A DNA stretch of 45,961 nucleotides from an uncultured Mycoplasmatota bacterium (GCA_946414095.1 CAMKNB010000009.1:1-45961), one strand, 5' to 3'; positions 1 to 6,956 are shown, numbered from the stretch's first letter. Program-made: numbers and translations. Notes: a model not told the origin generated them from the sequence alone.

Positions 1-72
1 ATTGATGCATATGTAAAAAATAATGGTGGAACTTGTGAAAGAAGTGAAGCTAAAATAGTAGAAGATGAATAA
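1..72 (+). CDS. 3' end of an unrecognised gene (partial)
   Basis: The first frame is open from the window edge to a TAA at 70-72, giving the last 23 residues of a protein ending EAKIVEDE. The fragment is hydrophilic and holds one cysteine (GGTCERSE). Too little is present to name a family. It overlaps the small frame at 65-184. Confidence 0.45.
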   Translation: MDAYVKNNGGTCERSEAKIVEDE

Positions 73-184
73 TCGTCATATTAAGATATTGCGATATGTT
101 CGTTCACTGCATACAAGGCATATTGAATGTGTATGTATATTAGAAAGAAAACAATATATAAAAGAATTTATTGAAAAGTTGTAA
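65..184 (+). pseudogene. 39-codon frame resembling the C-terminus of a TrmA/RlmCD-type rRNA methyltransferase
   Basis: An ATG at 65, inside the last codons of the preceding gene, opens 39 codons ending in TAA at 182-184. The segment HTRHIECVCILERK is reminiscent of the conserved FPxTxHVExVxLL tail of TrmA/RumA/RlmCD uracil-5-methyltransferases, but the catalytic and SAM-binding parts are absent. Codons such as CGT, CGA, CTG and AGG are rare in the neighbouring genes. The likely reading is a decayed gene end; a chance frame is also possible. The rest of the interval up to 251 shows no gene. Confidence 0.3.
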
Positions 185-251
185 TCATACTATATAATTC
201 AAAGTCTTCAATAAGGACATTGATATTAAAATATGAATAAGATAAGAAAAG

Positions 252-277
252 AGGTAGTTATAATTTAATAACTACCT
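252..277. terminator. Bidirectional intrinsic terminator
   Basis: A 10-bp perfect stem, AGGTAGTTAT / ATAACTACCT, encloses a 6-nt loop. A T-rich tract lies on the minus-strand exit side (CTTTTCTT), so it ends transcription of the gene at 265-801, whose stop codon lies in the loop. The plus-strand side has a short TTTT. Confidence 0.8.
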
Positions 278-801
278 TTTAAATTGTTATAACATAAAAT
301 ATTTTGACTTGATTTACCATAATTATATGTCTTGTTATCATTTGAATTATATAATGTAAGATTTTTTATAATAAATTTTAAATCTTCACAACCATCATAT
401 TTACTAGAATTGATTTTGTAGCACATAAGAATAGTTGCACTTCCTTCATGTTTTTTTATAAGTTCATATGATTTAAATTTTACACTTTTATCTGTATAAG
501 TTGTTTCACTATGCATTGTGTTATCTTTAAATGTAATATCATCATAATCTCCAGTAACTTCATAATCAAATGTTAATTCATTATAATCAACTATATTTTC
601 AATCGCAATGCATGATTCTACAGTCCAATATTTTTTTTCTTCATTATTACTATATGATGTTGGTAATGTTCTAACTATACTAATTTTTTCTATATCAATT
701 ATAACTTCTTCATCTCCATATAATATAATCAATATAGCAATAATAACCATTATAGTAATAAATCCAAGCAATAATCCATAAACAAAATATTTTTTCTTCA
801 T
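265..801 (-). CDS. Membrane-anchored extracytoplasmic protein of unknown function
   Basis: 178 residues. Residues 1-4 are basic (MKKK), then about 8-28 form one strongly hydrophobic helix, then a polar, acidic, Tyr/Asn/Ser-rich domain that should lie outside the cell. There is no lipobox cysteine, so an uncleaved anchor is more likely than a lipoprotein. The start is supported by the Shine-Dalgarno GAGGTG eight bases upstream and by an extended -10 (TGTTATAAT) at 822-830. It stands alone, divergent from the gene at 939, and ends in a strong hairpin. No family is recognised. Four cysteines in the outer domain (including ESC, CYK, GCED and LCY contexts) could form disulfides. Confidence 0.7.
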   Translation of the reverse strand: MKKKYFVYGLLLGFITIMVIIAILIILYGDEEVIIDIEKISIVRTLPTSYSNNEEKKYWTVESCIAIENIVDYNELTFDYEVTGDYDDITFKDNTMHSETTYTDKSVKFKSYELIKKHEGSATILMCYKINSSKYDGCEDLKFIIKNLTLYNSNDNKTYNYGKSSQNILCYNNLKGSY

Positions 802-821
802 AAAACACCTCTAATATATTA

Positions 822-830
822 ATTATAACA
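822..830 (-). promoter_or_regulatory. Extended -10 promoter of the 265-801 gene
   Basis: On the minus strand TGTTATAAT matches the extended -10 consensus. No convincing -35 is seen. It gives a leader of about 15-20 nt with a GAGGTG ribosome-binding site. Confidence 0.55.
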
Positions 831-877
831 TCTATTATCTAATAATTAAGTTTTAATGATTAAAAATACAATAATTT

Positions 878-906
878 TTGTAAAATATATTTATTTATGA
901 TATTAT
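878..906 (+). promoter_or_regulatory. Sigma-A-type promoter for the 939-2033 operon
   Basis: TTGTAA at 878-883, a 17-nt spacer, and TATTAT at 901-906. It overlaps the ATG at 897 that begins the longest frame, which supports the later start at 939 for the gene. Confidence 0.6.
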
Positions 907-938
907 TTATAAGTAATAATAAATATTTAGAGGTAAGA

Positions 939-1331
939 ATGAAAAACAAAAAAATAAAATTAATTTTATTAGCCATAACTAATCCATGGAATATAGTGTT
1001 TACCATAGTTTTATTATTTTCTACAATATGTATGATACACGAAAATAATGTCATTAAAGATTATATAAAGACAAAAGTTACTTATGTTAAAGATTGTAAA
1101 ACATTTAATATATGTGATGATAATTATATGTATGAAGTAGATGGTGTTAAATATGGGATTAGTCCTGCTTTTGAAACAATAGAAAAATATAGAAAGAATA
1201 ATTATGCATACTATAACAAAGAAAATCCAGGTGAGGCTATGATGATTAGTTCATGGAAATATTTAAGTATCCTTTGCATATTAGTATTTATTATTTCCAC
1301 AATAAGTTATATAATTAGTTTAAGAAAGTAG
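939..1331 (+). CDS. Small two-helix membrane protein, DUF3592-like
   Basis: 130 residues from the ATG at 939, preceded by the ribosome-binding site AGAGGTAAGA. The frame is open from 897, but that ATG lies in the promoter. Hydrophobic helices lie near residues 8-32 and 104-127, with an approximately 70-residue extracytoplasmic loop between them. The loop ends in YYNKENPGEA, close to the YYxPxNPxxA pattern of DUF3592 proteins, which suggests that fold; this rests on the pattern alone. It is followed after 9 nt by the GNAT gene, so the two form an operon. Confidence 0.65.
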   Translation: MKNKKIKLILLAITNPWNIVFTIVLLFSTICMIHENNVIKDYIKTKVTYVKDCKTFNICDDNYMYEVDGVKYGISPAFETIEKYRKNNYAYYNKENPGEAMMISSWKYLSILCILVFIISTISYIISLRK

Positions 1332-1340
1332 GAAAAAAGA

Positions 1341-2033
1341 ATGATTGAGAAGTATAACTACGAAGTAAATATTAATGATTTAGTATTTAGAAGAGCTAAA
1401 AAAGGGGACAATTATAAAGAATTAGCAAGATTAATTTATCAAACAGATGAATATATTTATCCTTATTGGTTTAATAATAATATAGAAGAATGTGAAGAAT
1501 TTTTTAAAAATAAATTTGATGAAGAAGGATTCATATTTAATTATGATAATATGTATATAGCATATAATAAAAAGAGAAAAAAAATACTTGGATTAATTAT
1601 TGCTCTTGATAAATCAGTAAACTTAAACTATGATTATTCTAAAATTGAAAGTATAAATGAAAGATATAAAATTACCATTAATCAATATATAAAAGAAATA
1701 ATTAAAAAAGCAAAAATGACAAATAGTTTGTATATAATGAACTTCACAGTTTTAGAAGGTTATAGAGGTAAAAGAATAGGTACTAAATTACTTGGTTATT
1801 TCCTTTCACAAATGGAATTAGCGGGACATAATTCATATTCACTTGATTGTCCACTTCACGATCTAAGAGCTAAAAACTTATGTCATAGTTTAGGATTTAA
1901 AGAAGTAATGGTAACCATAAGGTTTGATGGAACTAATCATTCAAATGTAGAAGCTGTTACTTTCTTAAGACATAAGGGTAATTACTTGCCAAAGGAATTT
2001 CAGCAAAAACAAAATTATAATGATTTATATTAA
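1341..2033 (+). CDS. GNAT-family N-acetyltransferase
   Basis: 230 residues, longer than a minimal GNAT domain (about 150). The acetyl-CoA pyrophosphate loop is seen as VLEGYRGKRIGTKLL (about 137-151, with R142-G-K-R-I-G147). The following helix and the ALC..LGF-type segment (KNLCHSLGFKEV) are also typical of GNAT motifs A and B. The first 90 residues carry a separate region (YPYWF) also seen in larger GNATs. It should transfer acetyl from acetyl-CoA to an amine; the substrate cannot be told. It is cotranscribed with the small membrane protein upstream and ends at a strong hairpin that starts inside its stop codon. Confidence 0.85.
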   Translation: MIEKYNYEVNINDLVFRRAKKGDNYKELARLIYQTDEYIYPYWFNNNIEECEEFFKNKFDEEGFIFNYDNMYIAYNKKRKKILGLIIALDKSVNLNYDYSKIESINERYKITINQYIKEIIKKAKMTNSLYIMNFTVLEGYRGKRIGTKLLGYFLSQMELAGHNSYSLDCPLHDLRAKNLCHSLGFKEVMVTIRFDGTNHSNVEAVTFLRHKGNYLPKEFQQKQNYNDLY

Positions 2034-2053
2034 AGCTTCATTTGAAGCTTTTT
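2032..2053 (+). terminator. Intrinsic terminator
   Basis: Stem AAAGCTTC / GAAGCTTT with loop ATTT, followed by T residues, directly at the GNAT stop codon. Confidence 0.85.
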
Positions 2054-2056
2054 AAT

Positions 2057-2086
2057 TTAACATTTTTAATATTTAAATGGTATAAT
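2057..2086 (+). promoter_or_regulatory. Promoter of the truncated phosphatase gene
   Basis: TTAACA at 2057-2062, an 18-nt spacer and TATAAT at 2081-2086 with an extended TGG. It lies 16 nt before the ATG at 2103. Confidence 0.65.
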
Positions 2087-2102
2087 ATGTTTGGTGATTG
2101 GC

Positions 2103-2261
2103 ATGATAAAAGTATTATTTGTTTGTTTAGGAAATATATGTAGAAGTAAAATGGCAGAATATATGTTTAAAGACATGCTTAAAAATAGAAATATTTCTAA
2201 TAAGTTTTTAATTGATAGTGCTGGTACAAGTAATGAAGAATATGGTAATTCAATAAATTAG
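2103..2261 (+). pseudogene. Truncated low-molecular-weight protein-tyrosine phosphatase
   Basis: 52 codons from ATG 2103 to TAG 2259-2261. The start matches the LMW-PTP family closely: the phosphate-binding loop VCLGNICRSKMAE holds the nucleophile Cys8 and Arg14 of the CX5R(S/T) motif, and DSAGTSNEEYGNSI matches the conserved segment near residues 40-55 of the family. The usual Pro after CRS is Lys. The remaining two-thirds (about 100 residues), including the DPY segment with the general-acid Asp, is missing, so catalysis is unlikely. A promoter, an approximately normal ATG context and a terminator immediately after the stop are retained, so it may still be transcribed. A deletion of the 3' part followed by a new stop is the simplest explanation. 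Confidence 0.8.
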
Positions 2262-2283
2262 TAGATATAATCTACTTTTTTAT
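2261..2283 (+). terminator. Intrinsic terminator after the phosphatase remnant
   Basis: Stem GTAGAT / ATCTAC with loop ATA, followed by a run of seven or more T. The stem begins on the last base of the TAG stop. Confidence 0.8.
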
Positions 2284-2292
2284 TTTATTTAA

Positions 2293-2301
2293 TGATATAA
2301 T
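2293..2301 (+). promoter_or_regulatory. Extended -10 promoter of the superoxide reductase gene
   Basis: TGATATAAT; the -35 region coincides with the T-run of the preceding terminator and is weak. The ribosome-binding site AGGAGG lies seven bases before the ATG at 2323. Confidence 0.6.
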
Positions 2302-2322
2302 ATAGATAATTAGGAGGAACAA

Positions 2323-2682
2323 ATGAATATTGTATTTAGAAAATGTAAAAAATGTGGTAATGTAATATGGAGTTTTAATGATACTAATGTTTCATGCTGT
2401 AATGAAGAAATGAGTATTATTAAATCAAATGAAGTAGATGCTTCTTTTGAAAAACATGTACCACAATATGATATTAATGATAATAAAATTACTATTAGAG
2501 TTAATCATGTAATGGAAGATAATCATTACATAATGTGGATTATGATGGTTACTGATAATGAAATATATTATAAAGGATTTGAACCAGGACAAACTCCAGA
2601 AGTAACTTTTGATTATAAAGGAAAATGTACTTTGTATTCATATTGCAATTTACATAGTTTATGGTCAAATAAAGTAGAGTAA
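2323..2682 (+). CDS. dfx: Desulfoferrodoxin / superoxide reductase
   Basis: 119 residues, close to the family's approximately 125. The N-terminal desulforedoxin-type site is complete: Cys8, Cys11, Cys25, Cys26 (CKKC...CC), expected to bind a rubredoxin-like iron. The catalytic iron site is complete too: His45 (EKHVP, with the conserved Glu43-Lys44), His62, His68 (HVMEDNHYI), Cys108 and His111 (CNLHSLW). The usual HPM is HVM here. The enzyme reduces superoxide to hydrogen peroxide in the cytoplasm without releasing oxygen, and is typical of anaerobes. It is monocistronic, with its own promoter and a strong bidirectional terminator. No peroxidase or rubredoxin gene is adjacent. The family call is secure. 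Confidence 0.95.
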   Translation: MNIVFRKCKKCGNVIWSFNDTNVSCCNEEMSIIKSNEVDASFEKHVPQYDINDNKITIRVNHVMEDNHYIMWIMMVTDNEIYYKGFEPGQTPEVTFDYKGKCTLYSYCNLHSLWSNKVE

Positions 2683-2740
2683 CGCATAATTTATCAAACT
2701 AAGTAAAAAAGTCTCTCAAAAGGCTTAAAAATACAATATA

Positions 2741-2766
2741 AAAAGATAACATTGTTATCTTTTTTC
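2741..2766. terminator. Bidirectional intrinsic terminator
   Basis: Stem AAAAGATAAC / GTTATCTTTT around ATT, flanked by A-rich and T-rich tracts on both sides. It separates the convergent superoxide reductase gene and NlpC/P60 pair. Confidence 0.85.
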
Positions 2767-2768
2767 AT

Positions 2769-4079
2769 TTACCACATATTAGTAAGCATTCCATCTTCTT
2801 TATAATAGCTATCCATTAATACTACGTGTGGAAATTCAGTATTTAATTCTTCTTTTTTTCTTTTAGTTATTATTACACCAATTTCATCAAACCATAACGC
2901 TTGAGCAATATAATAATTATCTTCATCTATACCAACTATAATACCAATATGCCCTCCAGCTTTTTCACTATGAAGTAAATCTCCAACTTTTATTTTATTT
3001 GATATACTTAGATTTTTAGTAATCTTTACAACTTCACCATAATCAGTAAGATCTGCATCATCTGACCATCCAGCACCCACATCTTTTACATCAAATCCAG
3101 CATTTAATAGGGTCCAAGATACAAAGCCACTACAGTCAAGCCCATTATCTATATTTCTTTTAGCAGGGTAACTATAAATACTACACCCCCAAACTCCCTT
3201 ATTACTAGTAGTCGTAGAACCAGTTAAATTTTCAAATCTATTTTTATTTAGATAAAGTCCAGTATGATAATATCTTCCTTCACCATCTACCTTATTTGTT
3301 GTTTGTCTTCCATTTTCATAAAAATAATTAATTCTATATGGAAAATCTAATGTTAAGAATCTTGCTGCTTCTACTGCAGCAGCTCTTGTTTTATATCCAA
3401 CATTATTAATTCTATTTTTAAGTATTGTATCAAATAAATCATTTTCCTCGCTTGTATATTTATTACAGCCTAAATAAGATTTATTATAATCATAAAAGCT
3501 TGGTCTTTTAGTTATTAAATCAGTTACTATAACTTTCTTTTCATATGTTTTACCATTAATAGTTGTACGTAGGTTAGTACTTCCAATTTTAATACCTTTT
3601 ATTATTCCATTTTCATCTATATTTATTATTTTATTATCATAGTCATTCTTCACTTTAAATTTATTACCTAAAATATATGAATATATATTATATTCCCCAT
3701 CTAAGGCAACATAAATAGTATCTTCATTTACTAGTTCTCCATATACATTTTTATTAGAATTATAAATGATTTTTTCTTCATTTCTAATATAAATATTTCC
3801 AATATTATATGGAATTTTGCATTTATTAAACTCTGCTTTTATCCATTTATCACTAATTTCAGGCTCATTTTTACTAATAATACAATATAAATCTTCCTTA
3901 TCAACTAAATTTATTGTTACATAATTATTTGAAAACGAAACTGATTCAATATAATTTGATTTACCAAAAATTAGCCTAAAAAATATATAAATTACAAATA
4001 CAAAAACAATAATGCAAAATAATGCCTTAATTCTATTTAATAAAACTCTATATTTTCTTTTTAATCTTCTTTTTTTCAT
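2769..4079 (-). CDS. Membrane-anchored NlpC/P60 peptidase with Ig-like domain (paralogue 2)
   Basis: 436 residues. A very basic start (MKKRRLKRK) is followed by one hydrophobic helix at about 19-37, so the rest lies outside the cell. Residues about 118-188 look like a BIG2-type Ig domain (YVALDGEYNIYSY... GIIKGIKIGSTNL). The C-terminal NlpC/P60 domain has the nucleophile in DCSGFV (Cys316) and the histidine in GGHIGI (His377). These enzymes cleave peptidoglycan stem peptides, usually between D-gamma-glutamate and diaminopimelate or lysine. An extra region at about 205-300 (TRAAAVEAARFL, DGEGRYYH, WGCSIYS) is shared with its upstream neighbour and not with short NlpC proteins. It starts 10 nt after the neighbour's stop with only a weak ribosome-binding site, so it probably depends on the upstream gene. 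Confidence 0.88.
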   Translation of the reverse strand: MKKRRLKRKYRVLLNRIKALFCIIVFVFVIYIFFRLIFGKSNYIESVSFSNNYVTINLVDKEDLYCIISKNEPEISDKWIKAEFNKCKIPYNIGNIYIRNEEKIIYNSNKNVYGELVNEDTIYVALDGEYNIYSYILGNKFKVKNDYDNKIINIDENGIIKGIKIGSTNLRTTINGKTYEKKVIVTDLITKRPSFYDYNKSYLGCNKYTSEENDLFDTILKNRINNVGYKTRAAAVEAARFLTLDFPYRINYFYENGRQTTNKVDGEGRYYHTGLYLNKNRFENLTGSTTTSNKGVWGCSIYSYPAKRNIDNGLDCSGFVSWTLLNAGFDVKDVGAGWSDDADLTDYGEVVKITKNLSISNKIKVGDLLHSEKAGGHIGIIVGIDEDNYYIAQALWFDEIGVIITKRKKEELNTEFPHVVLMDSYYKEDGMLTNMW

Positions 4080-4089
4080 ATAATCTTTA

Positions 4090-5442
4090 CTACCACATTT
4101 TAGTTAGTTTACCATCTTGTTTATAATAACTATCCATAAGCATTACATAGAAATATCTATTATATATTGTCTTTTTTGAATATGGCTTAATTATAACTGC
4201 TACATTTGGTGGAGTCCATAAGCTTTCAGCTACATAATAGTAATTATCATCCTCACCAGCTATGATAGCAATATGTCCACCATTAACTCCTCCTGAACTT
4301 AGTAAATCTCCAACTTTAACTTTGCCTGAAGCAACAACTGATGCATTAAAATTAGTTCTTTTACCATAATCAGTCAAATCTAAATGTGGAGCAAGGCCAG
4401 CTCCTATGTCTCCAACATCAAATCCTCCATTAAGCATTACCCAAGATACAAAACCACTACAGTCAAGTCCATTAGGTCTTCTACCATGAGATGGTCTAGA
4501 GTAGAGTGAACATCCCCAAGTTTTAGGCCCGTTTGCTTTTTTACCAATATTCTTATATCTACTGCTATCTAAATAAAGACCAACATGATAATATCTTCCT
4601 TCACCATCTACACCATTTGTAGATCCTCTACCATTTTCACTAAAATATCTAATTTTGTATGGAAATTCTAATGCTAAAAATCTAGCTGCTTCAACAGTAG
4701 CTGCTCTTGTTTTATACCCAACGTCATTTATTCTATCTTTTAATATTTCATCAAGAAGATCATTTTCTTCCTTATTGTATTTACCACAAGGTAAGTATTT
4801 TTTCTTGTTATTATATAATTTTGGTCTAACTACAATTAAATCAGTTGCTACAACATCAATATCTGCAATTTCATCTTTAATTTTAGCATGCACTTTAGTA
4901 TTTCCTTTTTTTAGTGCTTTGATTTTACCATTTTCATCTATAGTAGCAATACTTTCATCATCTGAATACCACTTAAGTGTATCATCAACAATACCAATAG
5001 TTTCATATTTAGCTTCTACTTTATATGTACCTTTAATTGCGACATATACTTTTTGCTTACTAGTGGTAAGTGACGTAACCCTTCCCATAGTATTTACTTC
5101 TTCTATTTCAAATATTTCATCATCTTCATTTTTTAAGTAAGCATAATATTGCATTTTTTCCATTTTAAAAGAAGCTTCATTATTTGATGTTAAAGTCCAT
5201 GAATCATTAATTTTTGGAACTGAATCATCATTTTTATACAAAAAATATATTTTATTTCTTACATTATCTTCTTCTACATCAAACTTTATATTAACTATGT
5301 TATCATCATTTAAAGTAATGCTATTTATAGTTGGAGTAGGGGCTAGATAATATTTATCATAACTATAGTAAAGAAAATATATACTAAGATATACTATAAC
5401 TATATTTAAAACAACCAATCCTATTATTCCTATTTTTTTCAT
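4090..5442 (-). CDS. Membrane-anchored NlpC/P60 peptidase with Ig-like domain (paralogue 1)
   Basis: 450 residues: one hydrophobic anchor at about 5-26, a first extracytoplasmic beta-rich region at about 37-120, a BIG2-like Ig domain at about 130-200 (YVAIKGTYKVEA... GKIKALKKGNTKVHAKI), a conserved intermediate region (KTRAATVEAARFLALEFPY), and the NlpC/P60 catalytic domain with Cys328 (DCSGFVSW) and His390 (GGHIAI). It is the first gene of a two-gene unit with its tandem paralogue. Its expected role is trimming of peptidoglycan stem peptides at the membrane-wall interface. There is no Shine-Dalgarno sequence, and a good -10 box ends 9 nt before the ATG, so the message is probably leaderless. 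Confidence 0.88.
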   Translation of the reverse strand: MKKIGIIGLVVLNIVIVYLSIYFLYYSYDKYYLAPTPTINSITLNDDNIVNIKFDVEEDNVRNKIYFLYKNDDSVPKINDSWTLTSNNEASFKMEKMQYYAYLKNEDDEIFEIEEVNTMGRVTSLTTSKQKVYVAIKGTYKVEAKYETIGIVDDTLKWYSDDESIATIDENGKIKALKKGNTKVHAKIKDEIADIDVVATDLIVVRPKLYNNKKKYLPCGKYNKEENDLLDEILKDRINDVGYKTRAATVEAARFLALEFPYKIRYFSENGRGSTNGVDGEGRYYHVGLYLDSSRYKNIGKKANGPKTWGCSLYSRPSHGRRPNGLDCSGFVSWVMLNGGFDVGDIGAGLAPHLDLTDYGKRTNFNASVVASGKVKVGDLLSSGGVNGGHIAIIAGEDDNYYYVAESLWTPPNVAVIIKPYSKKTIYNRYFYVMLMDSYYKQDGKLTKMW

Positions 5443-5451
5443 ACTATAATA

Positions 5452-5480
5452 ATTTTAACACTTAATTAATATGTATACAA
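5452..5480 (-). promoter_or_regulatory. Promoter giving a near-leaderless NlpC/P60 transcript
   Basis: On the minus strand TTGTAT (5480-5475), a 17-nt spacer, TAAAAT (5457-5452), then nine bases to the ATG at 5442. Transcription should begin within a few bases of the start codon. Confidence 0.65.
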
Positions 5481-5483
5481 GAA

Positions 5484-5514
5484 AAAAGATATTCATACTT
5501 ATTGAATATCTTTT
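5484..5514. terminator. Intrinsic terminator of the 31-aa gene
   Basis: A 12-bp perfect stem, AAAAGATATTCA / TGAATATCTTTT, with a 7-nt loop. On the minus strand it is followed by TTTTTTC. It isolates the 31-aa gene from the NlpC promoter just downstream. Confidence 0.85.
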
Positions 5515-5518
5515 AACA

Positions 5519-5614
5519 TTAACGGCATCTAGCATTGCTTTTTGCATTAGATTTAGCTCTAGAATTGCTTCTAGCTTTAGCATTGCTTCTTGCATTGTTT
5601 CTTGCATTAGCCAT
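5519..5614 (-). CDS. 31-residue strongly basic Ala/Asn/Ser/Arg/Lys repeat microprotein
   Basis: ATG at 5614, TAA at 5521-5519. Apart from Met1 and one Cys at position 30, the protein uses only Ala, Asn, Ser, Arg and Lys, with six Arg, three Lys and no acidic residue (net charge about +9). The pattern is a loose five-residue repeat of the type (R/K)-S-N-(A/S)-(R/K), for example ARSNAK, RSNSRA, KSNAKSNAR. A strong Shine-Dalgarno (GGGTGGTGAT) eight bases upstream and a strong terminator directly after the stop show it is a real gene. The composition resembles protamine-like or SASP-like DNA-binding peptides, so nucleic-acid binding is a reasonable guess; no family is recognised. It is transcribed alone. 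Confidence 0.75.
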   Translation of the reverse strand: MANARNNARSNAKARSNSRAKSNAKSNARCR

Positions 5615-5747
5615 TTTAATCACCACCCGTTATTATTATGTAAAAATAAATAATATTAATGTATTTATTTAATGGAAATAATTGGTCATAATTTATTGTA
5701 TATTTTTTAAAATAACTATTTGATTATTAAGAAAAACAATATTAAAA

Positions 5748-5777
5748 CTGAATAATATTGTTTTTTATTAATATAAT
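5748..5777 (+). promoter_or_regulatory. Promoter giving a leaderless ZIP transporter transcript
   Basis: TATAAT at 5772-5777 lies only 5 nt before the ATG at 5783, with a weak -35 (CTGAAT, 18-nt spacer). The transcription start should coincide with the start codon, and no Shine-Dalgarno is present. Confidence 0.6.
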
Positions 5778-5782
5778 TTATT

Positions 5783-6520
5783 ATGAAAAATGCAATAATT
5801 CCCTTATTACTATCATTATTAGCAGGATTATCAACTTTAATTGGTGGCTTATTTATATTTATAAGGACAAATAAAGTAGGGGAGTTCATTACCCTATCCT
5901 TAAGTTTGTCACTTGGAATTATGATATCAATATCTATTTTAGATTTAATACCAATGTCAGTACCAATAATACTAAATAATTATGGAGTTATATATGGAAT
6001 AATAATTTCGTTTTTAACATTTTTATTAGGTTATTTATTCATATATATTTTAGAAAAAAGAATAAAAAATAATAATTCAAATCTTTATAAAATTGGTATT
6101 ATTAGCATGATATCTATGATCTTACACAATTTTCCTGAAGGTATTGCAGTATTTATGAGTGCATACACAAATTTAAATTTAGGTATTAAAATGTGTGCTG
6201 CGATAATGCTTCATAATATACCTGAAGGCATTGCAATATCTATACCTCTTTACTATTCAGGGGAAAGTAGGGGAAGCGTTATAAAAAAAACATTAATAAG
6301 TGGGATTTCAGAACCTATAGGTGCCCTACTTTCATATATATTTTTAAGTAGGGTAATTAATAAATTATTTTTATCATTCATATTAATATTTGTATCAGGA
6401 TTAATGATTAGCTTATCAATAAATAATATATTAAAAGAACTAATTAAAATTGGAATAACAAAATATATAATAATTGGTATTATAATTTCAGTAGTTATCG
6501 CCCTATTCATTTTTTTATAA
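5783..6520 (+). CDS. zupT: ZIP-family divalent metal transporter
   Basis: 245 residues, about the length of ZupT (257). Around eight hydrophobic segments fill the protein. The metal-binding signature helices are clear: HNFPEG at 115-120 (TM4) and HNIPEG at 144-149 (TM5). These pairs of His and Glu form the binuclear metal site of ZIP carriers, which import zinc, iron or manganese. It is alone in its transcription unit, apparently leaderless, and is followed by an intergenic region with palindromic repeats rather than a usual terminator. The symbol is by family resemblance; the metal preferred is unknown. Confidence 0.9.
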   Translation: MKNAIIPLLLSLLAGLSTLIGGLFIFIRTNKVGEFITLSLSLSLGIMISISILDLIPMSVPIILNNYGVIYGIIISFLTFLLGYLFIYILEKRIKNNNSNLYKIGIISMISMILHNFPEGIAVFMSAYTNLNLGIKMCAAIMLHNIPEGIAISIPLYYSGESRGSVIKKTLISGISEPIGALLSYIFLSRVINKLFLSFILIFVSGLMISLSINNILKELIKIGITKYIIIGIIISVVIALFIFL

Positions 6521-6555
6521 TAGAAGAGGGGTTATTATTAAAAACAGTCAAACTG

Positions 6556-6606
6556 AAATTGGAATCGAGAAATCAAATAATGAATAGTTATTCATCTCAA
6601 TTCCAA
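6556..6606. repeat. 51-bp imperfect palindrome, copy 1
   Basis: Outer arms TTGGAAT-C-GAG and CTC-A-ATTCCAA pair with one C/A mismatch. An inner perfect palindrome, ATGAATA-GT-TATTCAT, abuts the right arm, and about ten unpaired bases lie on the left. Identical over all 51 bp to 6683-6733. Confidence 0.85.
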
Positions 6607-6621
6607 AACTTAAAATTCTAC

Positions 6622-6653
6622 TTGGAATCGAAATAATAAAAAATGAATAATTA
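6622..6653. repeat. Degenerate partial copy of the 51-bp palindrome
   Basis: Shares TTGGAATCGA and ATGAATA with the full copies but lacks the inner right arm and the closing CTCAATTCCAA. It lies between the two full copies. Confidence 0.6.
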
Positions 6654-6682
6654 TATTACTTAAATCAAATTTTTTAAAAATA

Positions 6683-6733
6683 AAATTGGAATCGAGAAAT
6701 CAAATAATGAATAGTTATTCATCTCAATTCCAA
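6683..6733. repeat. 51-bp imperfect palindrome, copy 2
   Basis: Exact copy of 6556-6606, starting 127 bp later. No U-tract follows on either strand, so it is not an ordinary terminator. Confidence 0.85.
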
Positions 6734-6862
6734 TTTAAAATATATATATAATTATTAATTATAAATATTAGATATTATAAATAATTAATATTAATAATGA
6801 TATTCATTATATTATATATAGCAATCAAATATAGAAGTGTGATAAATATATAAATATTTGTA

Positions 6863-6889
6863 ATAAAAAAAGATTGTAAAAACAACCTT
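6863..6889 (-). terminator. Intrinsic terminator of the HTH gene
   Basis: On the minus strand AAGGTTGT-TTTT-ACAATCTT (one G-U pair) followed by seven T, about 70 nt past the stop codon. Confidence 0.7.
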
Positions 6890-6956
6890 AATTAATATTT
6901 TATAATATAGAAGTTAACATAACATATATTATTGGAAGCACTTCTTTTTGCAAAAA

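Larger units (their letters stand above)
6521..6956. other. 436-bp intergenic region with palindromic repeats
   Basis: No supported gene. The left half holds two identical 51-bp palindromic repeats and a degenerate third copy; the right half is extremely AT-rich and contains the terminator of the minus-strand HTH gene at 6863-6889. Confidence 0.7.

Noticed and set aside
860-1054. 64-codon minus-strand frame
   Set aside because: Antisense to the 939 gene, and it covers that gene's promoter.
4655-5140. 161-codon plus-strand frame
   Set aside because: Lies opposite the NlpC/P60 coding region, with low-complexity Ser/Leu composition; shadow frame.
5471-5653. 60-codon plus-strand frame
   Set aside because: It is the complement of the 31-aa gene and its terminator; the minus strand has the ribosome-binding site and terminator.
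6556-6733. Repeats as a CRISPR array
   Set aside because: Only two full copies, long palindromes with a 76-bp interval that itself contains a partial copy, and no cas genes.
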